Shown here: positions 1-12,668 of the stretch, in pieces
How positions within the stretch are numbered: position 1 is the stretch's first letter
How the letters are laid out: the number at the start of each line of letters is the position of its first letter
Source of the DNA: Calliopum simillimum
Taxonomy: Eukaryota > Arthropoda > Insecta > Diptera > Lauxaniidae
Reading direction: 5' to 3'
Assembly (NCBI GenBank): GCA_951812925.1
Contig: OX638372.1
Location: 66,729,407 to 66,793,406 of the forward strand
Length of the DNA: 64,000 nt
The notes under the pieces: model-generated
Told to the model about the DNA's origin: nothing
The model's input: only the letters and a program-made list of their open reading frames with translations
The model's database searches: none
Program-made: the position numbers and the translations under genes

Positions 1-1660
1 GCCGCAGACTTAAAATATGATTCAGGGAATTTCTGGACTTAGCGCCAAATCTATTTCTACTGAGATTTACCTTAAATCTGTGCATTAATCACAGCAAGGC
101 TACCAAGGCAATTTTCGACCTAGTGACACCCCTGCACTTTGGCAATTGGCATTAAACACAAAGCAAATTGAAGATATATATTATGAAGGAAATGAAAGAC
201 AATTTTAATGCTTCTGACATAAATAAATCTATTTCGGCCAGTGGAAATGGGTAGGATTTAACGATGTAACATTATAAATCTCAGCGGAGCTAAACCTTCG
301 GTGGAAACAGGCTATAAGTTTATCTCCGCAAAAATTCTTTGTTTGGCATTTGTATGCTTTTACCACAGTGAAAACATTAAATTTGCTCCCTCTGAAGATT
401 TCCTAAAAATCAGCGGAACTAATTTTCGCTGTTAAAGTGTTTAGTGCGGAAATACTGCTTAAAATCAATATTTTAACGCACCAAAAGATAAATTCAAAAC
501 TTGACACTTCCTATTGCCACAGATAAGAGATACCTAATGTATCTTTAATACGAAATCCAAGCGCGTCCGTCTGCATTTGCCTTTGGTGCGTCGTGCTGTC
601 TGTCTATCATCCGCTCTAAAGCCACTAACAAGATGAGTAAATACGTACGATCGGCGACGACGACGACTGACGACAGATGATGAAATGTCGAACTGACAAA
701 TAGACCGCCATCGCAGTGCATTTTCACTTTCCGAAAGCAAAGTGATGCCGTGCGATGTGATGTTGATGTTCGCAAATATTCTTATCAGTTTCCAGTCAGG
801 CGCGTTGTATTTGTCTCCCAAACAGAGCAATTTGTATTGTAATTATTATTACCTTTGTTTTGTCGCAAGATGTAGCGACAAACGATGCGATTGATAAAAA
901 CAAAGGAAGGAGAATATGAACCCAAGAAAGATGTTGGTTGTTTTCCATATTTTTTAATATTTGCTTAAGTGTCAGTATATATCTGTACAAGACTGATTTG
1001 AAGCATTCAAGTGTTCCAACATCAAAAGATACTTAAACTATCTAAACGAGCACGAGATATGTATGCAGATACGCTATGACGGATGCTCTAAGCAAATATG
1101 CGACTGTATCTTAACAAAAATCAAGTGAAAGAATGGAAATTGCTACTTGTGGTTGAAAATTGAATGACGACAGGTATGCGATATTACCAAATTTAAAGAG
1201 CGTTAAATTGACATCATCTAAGTCAACATCATTATCCGACAATTGTCATTGTGATCATTAAAACGTGATTTTTATTTTGTCTCTCTACCTCTACTTGAAA
1301 GATCTGTCGAATCTTTTTATTTTTTTTTTCAGCTCAACTCAATTTCAAATGTCAGTCATTATCTCAGCTACATCGCGTATCTACGAATAAAGTGTGAGTA
1401 TTTGGCTTAATTAAACATTAAGTTGACAAGATCTGGCGAAAATATCTCGCGTTCGTACTCATGTCTCATAAAACAAAAAAAAAACCTTTTTTTTTCGCCG
1501 ACTTGATGACATTTTACAATTGCAATTACGACTACACTTGAGTAAATATCAACAACTTTAGGTACAAAATTAAATATTTAAATTTTCAGTCTCACAGCTT
1601 TTTTGTTGTTGTGGCATCCATAATGATTTTGTTGTGATCTTGTGATAAATCTTGAATCGA
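1..1660. other. Non-coding stretch, no gene recognised
   Basis: Short open frames on the minus strand around positions 534-990 overlap one another and have no recognisable domain. Positions 560-800 are somewhat richer in G and C than their surroundings and contain CGACGACGAC-type runs, which could be regulatory DNA, but I see no specific binding site. No transposon ends were recognised. Confidence 0.4.
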
Positions 1661-1673
1661 AAGCTCTCTTGTC

Positions 1674-1829
1674 TCAGTCAGCGATCATCATCATCATCGT
1701 CGCATCAAAGTGCGGGAGCGAGTAATTAGTTCAACCATTAAAAGTAGTACTTTTTCCGCAGTGAAACGGTTTGAAATTGTTTTCTTTATTACGGGGTTAG
1801 CACATGTGAATTTTGGAGAAAAATACAAG
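1674..1829 (+). promoter_or_regulatory. Candidate initiator and non-coding first exon
   Basis: TCAGTC at 1674-1679 matches the fly initiator consensus, with the A at 1676 as a possible start. Downstream there is no ATG-led open frame, but AAG followed by GTAAAG at 1827-1835 is a reasonable 5' splice site. This would make a 154-base non-coding exon. It could belong to the hindsight gene about 30 kb downstream, whose coding exon starts after a splice acceptor. There is no TATA box and no convincing DPE, so this is only a candidate. Confidence 0.2.
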
Positions 1830-2392
1830 GTAAAGGTTGTTATTCATGAATAAAATTAGTTTTCATCAATACTAGATATCCAAGTTTACAGTAGTTGAAG
1901 TTTAAAGTGCCGCTAAAAAAAATTGGGAAAGAGTAGGTTAACTATTATTAATTCAAAATATGGCTCAAAATATTTAAAAAAAATGCGATTTCATTTTTGC
2001 AAATACCTTATCTGGTTAAAATATAAAACGTTTAAATTAAAAGAAGTACTCAATAACTCAAAAATTCCTAAAAAAGTACCTTCAAGCTCGTTGCGGAATA
2101 TTTAAACGCAATTTTTTTTTTTTTTTTTTTGGTTCCAAAGCACTTTTTGTAATCAGCAGGATCCAAAGATTCAGAAAAGTCGCGCGCACCTTGACTTTTT
2201 AACACTTTCGGATTTTGGACCACTCTAATATGTACGTATCATAACTTTCCCAGATATCTTCCATTGAAATAAATGTATCGCAACTCTATGTTAATGACTA
2301 AATTAAGTTTGTATGGCATTGAGATACCTTAGCACTGGATGATAACTCGGAGAGTAATTATCTAATTGAAAAACTAAAAAGTAGGTTTAGAT

Positions 2393-2773
2393 CAAGGGTG
2401 TCAGCGTTTTCAAATCACTGAGCCAAGCGCAGCCAGCGCAAAATTTTCGATTTTACAACAACTTCAAATTCCTCGAAGGACAACAATCACAAAAACTATT
2501 TTTTAATGTTTTTTTGGTTCCTCGTTTTCAACAACATTATTTCAATAATTTTTAAAATTTCTGAGGTGTTTATTGTTATTTTTATGCGAAACAACAAAAA
2601 CAATTTTTCATAAATATTTTAATTCCGCGAAATTTTGACGCGCTCAAAAAATAACAACAAAAATTATTTCTGTGGTTGTTGTACTTCTGGGAAATTTCCA
2701 AAACATTCAAATATTATTGTTTTTGTAGCCTAGCCAAAAATTGGCTCACTTTTGTTCTACGCTGACACCCTTG
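2393..2773. mobile_element. hAT-type MITE, 381 bp
   Basis: The ends are perfect inverted repeats of CAAGGGTGTCAGCG, and the similarity continues more loosely inward (GTGAGCCAA-like on both sides). The element is flanked by a perfect 8-base duplication, GTTTAGAT, at 2385-2392 and 2774-2781. Eight-base target duplications and CA-starting short terminal repeats are hallmarks of the hAT superfamily. There is no coding capacity inside, so this is a non-autonomous copy. The perfect duplication suggests a fairly recent insertion. Confidence 0.85.
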
Positions 2774-2781
2774 GTTTAGAT

Positions 2782-3397
2782 CATGGCTATCTGGGGCTGT
2801 TGACGAAAGTGAACCACGTTTCTTCTTGGATATACGCTATATGTCTGAAAATAGGGTTTTTCGCACTTTAAATCAAGGAGATTTCAATCAAAACTTTTTT
2901 GTCTCAATTTGGTGCACTGTGTAATTAACATCAAATCGAAATCACTTTTCAATAAAACAGATTGGAACCGATAGCCAATTTGATTTGTTGGAATACAAAT
3001 CCAATTCCAACTTATAAGTCGAAATGTGAAACCCCTTAAGTTTGATTTAATTCCGATTACGAATATAATTAGATTTCAGAACGGGCCTGTACTTTTCAAT
3101 TAAACAACAAATCAAAACTTATAGGCAACCTCATGTCAACTGAGATGAGATGTTCACCAACCGCGTTAAGTCGTATTTGATTGCGTTTTGTAGTAAGTGA
3201 TAAGCGCTCACGATTAATCGAGCATTTTATCCTTCGATATAACGGAATTTTTGATGAGAATTTAGAATCAGAGGTCCTTATTGCTCTAGGAATATACTAT
3301 ATTTCAAAATATTTAACAATTTTTGCAGCGTGATTAGAAATGGGTTGAGTCCCTTATGAAAAAATCAAGAATACTCATAAAAGATATTTTACCCAAG
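2782..3397. other. Non-coding stretch
   Basis: No gene, transposon end or repeat was recognised here. It separates the hAT MITE from the hexamer array. Confidence 0.4.
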
Positions 3398-6300
3398 CTC
3401 TACCTCTACCTCTACATCTACCTCTACCTCCACCTCCACCTCTACATCTACCTCTACCTCCACCTCCACCTCTACCTCTACCTCTACCTCAACCTCTACC
3501 TCTACCTCTACCTCTACCTCTACCTCTACCTCTACCTCTACCTCTACCTCTACCTCTACCTCTACCTCTACCTCTACCTCTACCTCTACCTCTACCTCTA
3601 CCTCTACCTCTACCTCTACCTCTACCTCTACCTCTACCTCTACCTCTACCTCTACCTCTACCTCTACCTCTACCTCTACCTCTACCTCTACCTCTACCTC
3701 TACCTCTACCTCTACCTCTACCTCTACCTCTACCTCTACCTCTACCTCTACCTCTACCTCTACCTCTACCTCTACCTCTACCTCTACCTCTACCTCTACC
3801 TCTACCTCTACCTCTACCTCTACCTCTACCTCTACCTCTACCTCTACCTCTACCTCTACCTCTACCTCTACCTCTACCTCTACCTCTACCTCTACCTCTA
3901 CCTCTACCTCTACCTCTACCTCTACCTCTACCTCTACCTCTACCTCTACCTCTACCTCTACCTCTACCTCTACCTCTACCTCTACCTCTACCTCTACCTC
4001 TACCTCTACCTCTACCTCTACCTCTACCTCTACCTCTACCTCTACCTCTACCTCTACCTCTACCTCTACCTCTACCTCTACCTCTACCTCTACCTCTACC
4101 TCTACCTCTACCTCTACCTCTACCTCTACCTCTACCTCTACCTCTACCTCTACCTCTACCTCTACCTCTACCTCTACCTCTACCTCTACCTCTACCTCTA
4201 CCTCTACCTCTACCTCTACCTCTACCTCTACCTCTACCTCTACCTCTACCTCTACCTCTACCTCTACCTCTACCTCTACCTCTACCTCTACCTCTACCTC
4301 TACCTCTACCTCTACCTCTACCTCTACCTCTACCTCTACCTCTACCTCTACCTCTACCTCTACCTCTACCTCTACCTCTACCTCTACCTCTACCTCTACC
4401 TCTACCTCTACCTCTACCTCTACCTCTACCTCTACCTCTACCTCTACCTCTACCTCTACCTCTACCTCTACCTCTACCTCTACCTCTACCTCTACCTCTA
4501 CCTCTACCTCTACCTCTACCTCTACCTCTACCTCTACCTCTACCTCTACCTCTACCTCTACCTCTACCTCTACCTCTACCTCTACCTCTACCTCTACCTC
4601 TACCTCTACCTCTACCTCTACCTCTACCTCTACCTCTACCTCTACCTCTACCTCTACCTCTACCTCTACCTCTACCTCTACCTCTACCTCTACCTCTACC
4701 TCTACCTCTACCTCTACCTCTACCTCTACCTCTACCTCTACCTCTACCTCTACCTCTACCTCTACCTCTACCTCTACCTCTACCTCTACCTCTACCTCTA
4801 CCTCTACCTCTACCTCTACCTCTACCTCTACCTCTACCTCTACCTCTACCTCTACCTCTACCTCTACCTCTACCTCTACCTCTACCTCTACCTCTACCTC
4901 TACCTCTACCTCTACCTCTACCTCTACCTCTACCTCTACCTCTACCTCTACCTCTACCTCTACCTCTACCTCTACCTCTACCTCTACCTCTACCTCTACC
5001 TCTACCTCTACCTCTACCTCTACCTCTACCTCTACCTCTACCTCTACCTCTACCTCTACCTCTACCTCTACCTCTACCTCTACCTCTACCTCTACCTCTA
5101 CCTCTACCTCTACCTCTACCTCTACCTCTACCTCTACCTCTACCTCTACCTCTACCTCTACCTCTACCTCTACCTCTACCTCTACCTCTACCTCTACCTC
5201 TACCTCTACCTCTACCTCTACCTCTACCTCTACCTCTACCTCTACCTCTACCTCTACCTCTACCTCTACCTCTACCTCTACCTCTACCTCTACCTCTACC
5301 TCTACCTCTACCTCTACCTCTACCTCTACCTCTACCTCTACCTCTACCTCTACCTCTACCTCTACCTCTACCTCTACCTCTACCTCTACCTCTACCTCTA
5401 CCTCTACCTCTACCTCTACCTCTACCTCTACCTCTACCTCTACCTCTACCTCTACCTCTACCTCTACCTCTACCTCTACCTCTACCTCTACCTCTACCTC
5501 TACCTCTACCTCTACCTCTACCTCTACCTCTACCTCTACCTCTACCTCTACCTCTACCTCTACCTCTACCTCTACCTCTACCTCTACCTCTACCTCTACC
5601 TCTACCTCTACCTCTACCTCTACCTCTACCTCTACCTCTACCTCTACCTCTACCTCTACCTCTACCTCTACCTCTACCTCTACCTCTACCTCTACCTCTA
5701 CCTCTACCTCTACCTCTACCTCTACCTCTACCTCTACCTCTACCTCTACCTCTACCTCTACCTCTACCTCTACCTCTACCTCTACCTCTACCTCTACCTC
5801 TACCTCTACCTCTACCTCTACCTCTACCTCTACCTCTACCTCTACCTCTACCTCTACCTCTACCTCTACCTCTACCTCTACCTCTACCTCTACCTCTACC
5901 TCTACCTCTACCTCTACCTCTACCTCTACCTCTACCTCTACCTCTACCTCTACCTCTACCTCTACCTCTACCTCTACCTCTACCTCTACCTCTACCTCTA
6001 CCTCTACCTCTACCTCTACCTCTACCTCTACCTCTACCTCTACCTCTACCTCTACCTCTACCTCTACCTCTACCTCTACCTCTACCTCTACCTCTACCTC
6101 TACCTCTACCTCTACCTCTACCTCTACCTCTACCTCTACCTCTACCTCTACCTCTACCTCTACCTCTACCTCTACCTCTACCTCTACCTCTACCTCTACC
6201 TCTACCTCTACCTCTACCTCTACCTCTACCTCTACCTCTACCTCTACCTCTACCTCTACCTCTACCTCTACCTCTACCTCTACCTCTACCTCTACCTCTA

Positions 6301-6751
6301 CCTCTACCTCTACCTCTACCTCTACCTCTACCTCTACCTCTACCTCTACCTCTACCTCTACCTCTACCTCTACCTCTACCTCTACCTCTACCTCTACCTC
6401 TACCTCTACCTCTACCTCTACCTCTACCTCTACCTCTACCTCTACCTCTACCTCTACCTCTACCTCTACCTCTACCTCTACCTCTACCTCTACCTCTACC
6501 TCTACCTCTACCTCTACCTCTACCTCTACCTCTACCTCTACCTCTACCTCTACCTCTACCTCTACCTCTACCTCTACCTCTACCTCTACCTCTACCTCTA
6601 CCTCTACCTCTACCTCTACCTCTACCTCTACCTCTACCTCTACCTCTACCTCTACCTCTGCCTCTACCTCTACCTCTACCTCTACCTCTACCTCTACCTC
6701 TACCTCTACCTCTACCTCTACCTCTACCTCTACCTCTACCTCTACCTCTAC
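3398..6751. repeat. (TACCTC)n hexanucleotide array, about 3.35 kb
   Basis: About 559 copies of the six-base unit TACCTC (GAGGTA on the other strand). The left edge holds variant units (ACATCT, CACCTC, CTCAAC between about 3414 and 3492). After that the array is uniform apart from one CTCTGC unit at 6660. Because six is divisible by three and the unit gives no stop in most frames, it produces very long open frames that would encode poly(Tyr-Leu) on the plus strand and poly(Glu-Val) or poly(Gly-Arg) on the minus strand. These are artefacts of the repeat, not genes. The variant left edge and uniform interior fit recent expansion by slippage or unequal exchange. The true length may differ from the assembled length. 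Confidence 0.98.
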
Positions 6752-8242
6752 AATGGAACACATTAAAATTTATATTAACAAGTGATATTCAGACTGCGAC
6801 CGACTCATACGGTGCAAGCGTTTTTATCATGCGTTACACCCTGAGTAGGCCAATTCATTCTGAATTTCCTTCGCAAGCTGTTATTTTCTAAGGTTTCTTG
6901 TTATAATTTCAAATAAAGCTAAAAATAATTACCGTTTTTTATATCTTTAACCCCTAATTGTATCTAGATTATTTGTTTTGATGACAATGGTTTTTGTTTG
7001 GAAAAATCATTAAAAAACAACAAATAGACATAAAATAAAATGAAACAAAAACATAAAATTCAGCGCTACGATTTTATGGTTTTAGCACACTTCAAAGATA
7101 CGAATTGCTTCACTTCTGGTTCGCACCTCTATTTGCTTAAATATTTGTGCCTTTTTGGGCTTTTTCTTTTTTTGCGAAATCGTTAAGTAAAAAATTACAT
7201 CAATTGGGATGGGTGTTGAAAAGAATGATGAGTTTGCTCCGAATGCTCCAAAAAAAGGTGAATGATTAATGCTAATATTGAGCACGCAAAATAAAATTTT
7301 GTGTCTCAGAGAATATAAGGGGTGTTTCTTAAAGCAAATATGATAAAAATATATTCATGATCTTTCTAAATAGCTCGTTGCAAGGATCTTGTCGCATTTT
7401 CACAATGTTATCACATTTTTCTTTTCGTACGCACTCTCATTATTATAAAGTTAAGTGGCAGACATTGTTCTTTAATACAACAGACGCTCTGTTTTATGAG
7501 TTGTGGTTAAGGCATGTGGACTCTAGGTAAATTTAGATTTGATTCCATGTCGAATCAGTGCACGCTACAGCCAGTGTAAAATGACCATTGATCAGCCATT
7601 GACTAGACATGCATACATATGTATATCGTTTGTTAGATTACAGTACCACGTTAAAATATTGTCTTTTAGTATGGCACACTAAGTAAACAAGTATATTGCT
7701 CTTACATACACTGACATATCGAAAATTTTGAATATTCGGTTTTCGTAATGAATGAACGAAGAATTTATGATCTTCACGAATAAGATTTATGACAGGATTG
7801 CAGGCAGTCTTTTGTATGCATATAAGTAAATGAGGAATTGTTGTTAACTTATTAAACTGCTGGAATCAATAATAAGTAATAGTTTTCGAAACAATAGCTG
7901 TAGCAACGGAAATCAAGTTACCCCAACACGTGCCGTAATCTACACGATTTCAATCACTTTTCATTCCGGAAGCTTTTTGATAAAAGCAGTGAGTTGCTGG
8001 ATAAAAAGTTATATCATCACTTTTGTTTAAAATCAAATGCTTTACATATCGTGTGTTAGTCATAAGTCAAAAAATTTAATTTTGAGGAAAACCCTTTCTG
8101 TATTCCTGTTATATTAATGAAAGCATTAAAAAATTTCTACAACAAAAAAACGTGTGAATTGACCTTGAACTATTACCCAGATCGAAAACTGATTTTCGTC
8201 GAGTGATGATGCTTTTGTTGCAAAGTTAACATTTCACAATTT
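6752..8242. other. Non-coding stretch
   Basis: AT-rich sequence with no recognisable gene. One short minus-strand open frame at 7082-7285 has no domain. No clear transposon ends were seen. Confidence 0.4.
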
Positions 8243-8326
8243 TATACCCTACACCCAGGGTATATTCTTTTTGTCCTTTATTTCTAACGCAGAGAAGAAG
8301 GCGTGGCAGATATCGAAATATATATA

Positions 8327-8798
8327 CACTGGCGCGGGGTCCAGATATAAATGCTATTAAAATCTTGTGGAATTATCTGGACTCGAAAGTTCGCCAGCAC
8401 AATATTTGTTCAAAAACTGAACTGAAAAGGGTATTCATGGAAAATGGGAAAAAAATTATCCGAGCTATTGTGAAAAACTAATTCAAAGGATGCCAAAAGG
8501 ACTAAACATGACAAATTAAAACAAAATAATGTACACTAATAACTGAACTCATGTAAAAATTATAATTTTGTTAAGGTGTACGACTTTGGCTTTGGTACTG
8601 AATATGCTTGATTTCTGTTACATTTTATTTATTTTCAAAAATAACGGAAAATTTCAAGTTTGGTTTTTTGTAAAAATTGAAGGATTAAATAGGCTATTTA
8701 AAAATGTACTTCAAATTTCTTTAATTATTTTTGCGTACTTCGTTTTGGGGCATTGAAAAAAATTTTGTTTGGTGTACGGCTTTGGCTTGGACCTACTG
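8327..8798 (+). mobile_element. Degraded Tc1-like transposon inserted in the dispersed element
   Basis: The segment is flanked by TA at 8325-8326 and 8799-8800. It starts CACTGG and ends CCTACTG, compatible with eroded Tc1 ends. It exactly interrupts the dispersed repeat that continues uninterrupted at 44.2 kb. It contains the C-terminal end of a Tc1-type transposase. The right end is duplicated inside: GGTGTACGACTTTGGC near 8575 and GGTGTACGGCTTTGGC near 8771. Most of the transposon, including the N-terminal two thirds of the transposase, is missing. Confidence 0.7.
8338..8517 (+). pseudogene. Tc1-like transposase, C-terminal remnant
   Basis: Translation from 8338 gives GPDINAIKILWNYLDSKVRQ and continues with a KTELKR-type segment. 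It lines up with the familiar Tc1 end SPDLNPIENLW. The catalytic glutamate position reads lysine (AIKILW), so the remnant would be inactive even apart from the truncation. A stop then follows, and the usual continuation (LIQRMPKGLN) lies in the next frame, so there is also a frameshift. Only about 60 residues of a roughly 340-residue family remain. Confidence 0.75.
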
Positions 8799-9320
8799 TA
8801 TGTATTCTTGATCAGCGGCACATCCTGAGTCAAGTAGCCATGTCCGTCTAGCTGGCTTGCTGGCTGTGCGTGGAAATACATTTTTTGGGAAAACTGAGCA
8901 AGATCGTTCAATGAAATTTGGTACACTGCCTCCGTCGTCAAAGTTAGCTCGAGGGATTGAAAATGAGCGAAATTGGTCAACGGACACGTCTACCACCCTT
9001 CCAAAAAATGTATTCAAAACGCAACTTTAAGAGTATTTTTCACGACAATGCAACTAAAATACACATTAAGAATACGAATTGTAAGCGCAAGCTCTAAACA
9101 AAAACTAAGCGAATTCGGACAAGAGGGCGTGGCACCTCTTATATAAGCAAAAGTTTCAAAATACTTTACTGAAAGAGTTTTTTGAGATAATCCATCCAAA
9201 TTTCACTCAGACACTAAGAACTATAAATGCAAGCTCTGAGCAAAAATTGGGTGAACTCAGACAAGAGGGCGTGGCACCCACCATATAATCAAAATTCTCA
9301 AAATACTGCGGTGTAGGGTA

Positions 9321-12300
9321 TTTATTGTTTGGCCAAACCAAAGGTTAACAGTGCGCAAGAGATAAAACCTATGTATACATGCAAAGTATTGAATTGTCCC
9401 AAGGAAGATGTTATAGGAAAGGAGGGTAGTTGGATAGTGTCGGTAAACAAAGCTGTCGGAAAAAACGATTTCTGGCAAATCATTCCATAACTTTGCCATG
9501 CGACTTAGCAACAAATTAATTCCGTAATGACTGAGGTTATGCAAAATGGATGCGCTTGGTGGGAGGCCCTACGAACTGATGGCACCAGGCAAAGCTTCTC
9601 TTTTGAACAACGCCCATGGTAGTTATAGTGGCTGAAACTTACTTAAACCATTTCAGATGAAATTGGGTCTAAGCAGGTTAGAAAATTTAATTTCGATTTT
9701 ATTGCAATTTTGTTCCGATTTGAATATTTCGTAACAGTGACATCGATACTATGATGTTAAAAAAATATAACGTATTATAATTTATTTAAAAAAAATTGTT
9801 ACATTAAAAGAAAATTCATACTTTTTCAAATTTATTAAAATTTTAACTTAAACCATAAACAATATACATAACTGGTTGTTATGAATAAGTGGCATATTAG
9901 AGACTAAGTTCTTCTACGCGAACAATAAATAGGTGGTATGAATTCTCTCGAATCCACCACTAATTTTTACTAGGCCTTGGGCAAATATTGCTATGCTATG
10001 CCACCTTGGGCAAATATTGCTATGTTTTTAAAAATCTTGATTGAATCTTTACTTTATAAGGTTGAAAGTATCAAGTTTGTACTAAATTTGGTTGGACTGT
10101 CTCAAATAGCATTCTTAATGTGGATTTCAAAAAATGTGGTGCACACCCTCTTGTCCGAAATCGTTAATTTTCCTACCACAGCTGACCTATACTATTCCTA
10201 GCATTTGTACGAAATTTTATTCGATTATCTCAAATAGCGCTCTAAGTATCGAGTTTTTAAGATTTTGGTTGTATGGGACGTGCCACGCCTTCTTGTTCAA
10301 ACTACTCCAGATTTTGTTTAAAGCTTAAGTAATTTATCCGTTTATTTGAAGCCACATATGAGCCCTCCTTTCATCTCTGTACTCCAGCTCAAATGTGTGA
10401 AATGCATTCCATTTTAGACCTAAAAGCTGATGTGAAGTATTTCTTACAACGTTTCAGAAAGCCTAGGTTCTTGGCCGCTTTCTTTGACATATTCAATATA
10501 CGATCAGTCCATCTCAGATCTGATTGAATCGATAACTCAATAACGCTAAGAATTGTTGATTGCGCAATAGGTGGGAGAATCGATTTGCTTGTGAGACATC
10601 AGACAACATTGGGTTAAAGGATTAAATCAATTTCATTTGCACGACCCCACTTGTATATTTTTTTGAGAACAAACAAAATATCGATATAATTTAAAAAGGG
10701 GTTTTAGAGATAGAGACTTATAAATTTTACAAATCAAAAAGAAAAAACCTAAAAATTCAATATCTCCTGACAGTGAGCACTTAGAATTTTCAGGTGCGGT
10801 TCCGGTTATGGTTCTGGTTGTTAATCCACATACATTGTGAAATCTTTCTGCATGCTCAGTTTTTTGGTTTGAATCGGTGCGGGAAAACTACGGCATATCA
10901 AAAAATACCGAATTTCTGCGATTTTATCATATTTATAGGCATATCTTCCGAAAATTAACAGCCACGATTTTGGAAAATATTGCGTTTTCATCGTGAGAGG
11001 CTGTAACAAAATACTGCATACTCCGTAAATCTCTGATAATAAATTGCTTCCTGCATTATGTGGGTGAATGAAATACGATTCTTTCGTGATAAAAAAATTT
11101 TTGCTGAGTACGTAAGTACTGAGAACCCAAAAATCATCATGTTTTCTAACCGGATATGCCAATAAACATAAACTGTTGGTCACTAATTGGCTTATGCTAC
11201 CAAGTGCTTGCATAAACATACATCAGCATACGTTTTTATGTACATATACGAGTATCTAGGATGTCACAGGTATGTAGGTATTTGTATACAATTTAAAAGT
11301 TTTGCGTACATACGTCATATGACGTGAACACATTTAGGCTGATAAGCAAAATGGTTTTTCGGTTTCGCCAACAAATAAGGTTCTTTCAATTATGTAGTGA
11401 CTGTGCATCACAAAAACTGATTACTTTGGTGATTTCTTTGATGATTCACTCAATGCTCTATTTACTTTATGGTCGAAGTCCATAGTCATGGTGCAAGGTT
11501 AATACGATATCGATTAACAACTTTTCGTGAAAACGTAAGCGTCTTATGTACAGATGTAACGTCACTGAGAGATAAATTCAATTTTCCACGCTTTTGTCTA
11601 AAAATGTACTCTGTCTTCAAGGACATAAATCATATTTAACAAATGTTCTTAATACGAAATTATAATACAGAACCATATTGCTACTTTAGGCTTCAAACGC
11701 CAGAGCATACTGAGGGTACAATGTCGTTGAACCGTAAATATTTACACACATTTTTTGCTATTTATGAATGAATTACGCATATTTTTGTAATAATATGGCA
11801 ACACCAACATAGCTACAATTACAGTTGTCTACCTTTAAAATAGAAAAGAAAAAAATCTGAATTGAAACATTTTTAGCCCAAACAAAAGACAGAAAACAAA
11901 AGCAAAAGTTAATAAAAATTACTACAAGTTACTCGTATTCTCACGCTTATTTGTTCATTTTACACTTTTACACTCGGCTAAATGTTTTTTTTTTTTTTTT
12001 TGTTTTAAATTCGAAGCACAAAGTTTACTCACTCGGAGGCGGCGTAAGCATGGTAAACGCAACCCATTCCGTAGTTTTTTGTTTTATCAACATTTGCAGT
12101 TATCAGTGCTAAAGCTTGTGAGGTCAAAGCCGCGGCCAGACCATTCCCAATGAATGTGAATTATATGATAAGCCAAATGTATAATCAAAGTTTGGCTGAA
12201 TTCGGGATGGACTGCGTTAATACTGCAACAGTATTAATTGTTCCGCAATTCGATCGATTCGTCTAGTTCGAGTTTCATATACTTTTCGACATTATAAAAT

Positions 12301-12668
12301 CAAAAATTTAATGGGAATATTTGGGAAAAAAGCGGCTTCTGATCAAGGATGCTCATTCGATCGAATCCTATATCCAAAAAGGCTGTTTTTGCTTATTTTT
12401 ATGAAAAATTGTATGCACATGTCTTTTCGTGTTTTAAATAAAAAGTGCTTGCGCCCAAAATGTTTTTTTCGGGAAGGAGAACGGCACTTTTTCAATCTAG
12501 GGCCAAAAAACTTATCTGAAATAAAAACAAATATGAAAAATTAGTATGCAGAAAGTTTCCCGACTATCCGTGGATAAAAAAGCCGTGATCCTGAAGACCC
12601 TATCTGATGTCGTTCACGAGATGTTGCATAAATTATATCTCATAATCATCTTTAACAACTTTTCATTC
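9321..12668. other. Non-coding stretch; no gene recognised
   Basis: A 132-residue minus-strand open frame at 10821-11219 has no recognisable domain or motif and no supporting splice or promoter context; I do not call it a gene. A 77-residue plus-strand frame at 12311-12544 is equally unsupported. The sequence at 11900-12150 is unique-looking with poly-T and poly-A tracts. It may hold regulatory DNA, but I cannot show it. Confidence 0.4.

Larger units (their letters stand above)
8243..9320. repeat. Dispersed element bounded by ATACCCTACACC ends
   Basis: The left edge reads ATACCCTACACCCAGGG and the right edge reads the inverse, GGTGTAGGGTAT, near 9308-9319. The left part (AACGCAGAGAAG then GGCGTGGCAG, then TATTCTTGATCAGCG, then a GTCCGTCT-rich part) recurs at 18526-18800 and 44208-44345. 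The right part contains two tandem modules with period about 142 bases, each with GACAAGAGGGCGTGGCACC (9118 and 9260). The body is interrupted by a Tc1-like remnant at 8327-8798. No coding capacity was recognised and I cannot assign a superfamily. Confidence 0.7.

Noticed and set aside
3398..6751. Telomere repeat
   Set aside because: The unit TACCTC is neither TTAGG nor a known telomeric unit, and unique sequence lies on both sides.
3356..6766. Long open frames over the hexamer array on both strands
   Set aside because: They consist of a dipeptide repeated by the TACCTC unit and exist in several frames at once; this is a property of the repeat, not of a gene.
10821..11219. 132-residue minus-strand open frame
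   Set aside because: No recognisable domain, no promoter or splice context, and a length expected by chance in 64 kb of this composition.
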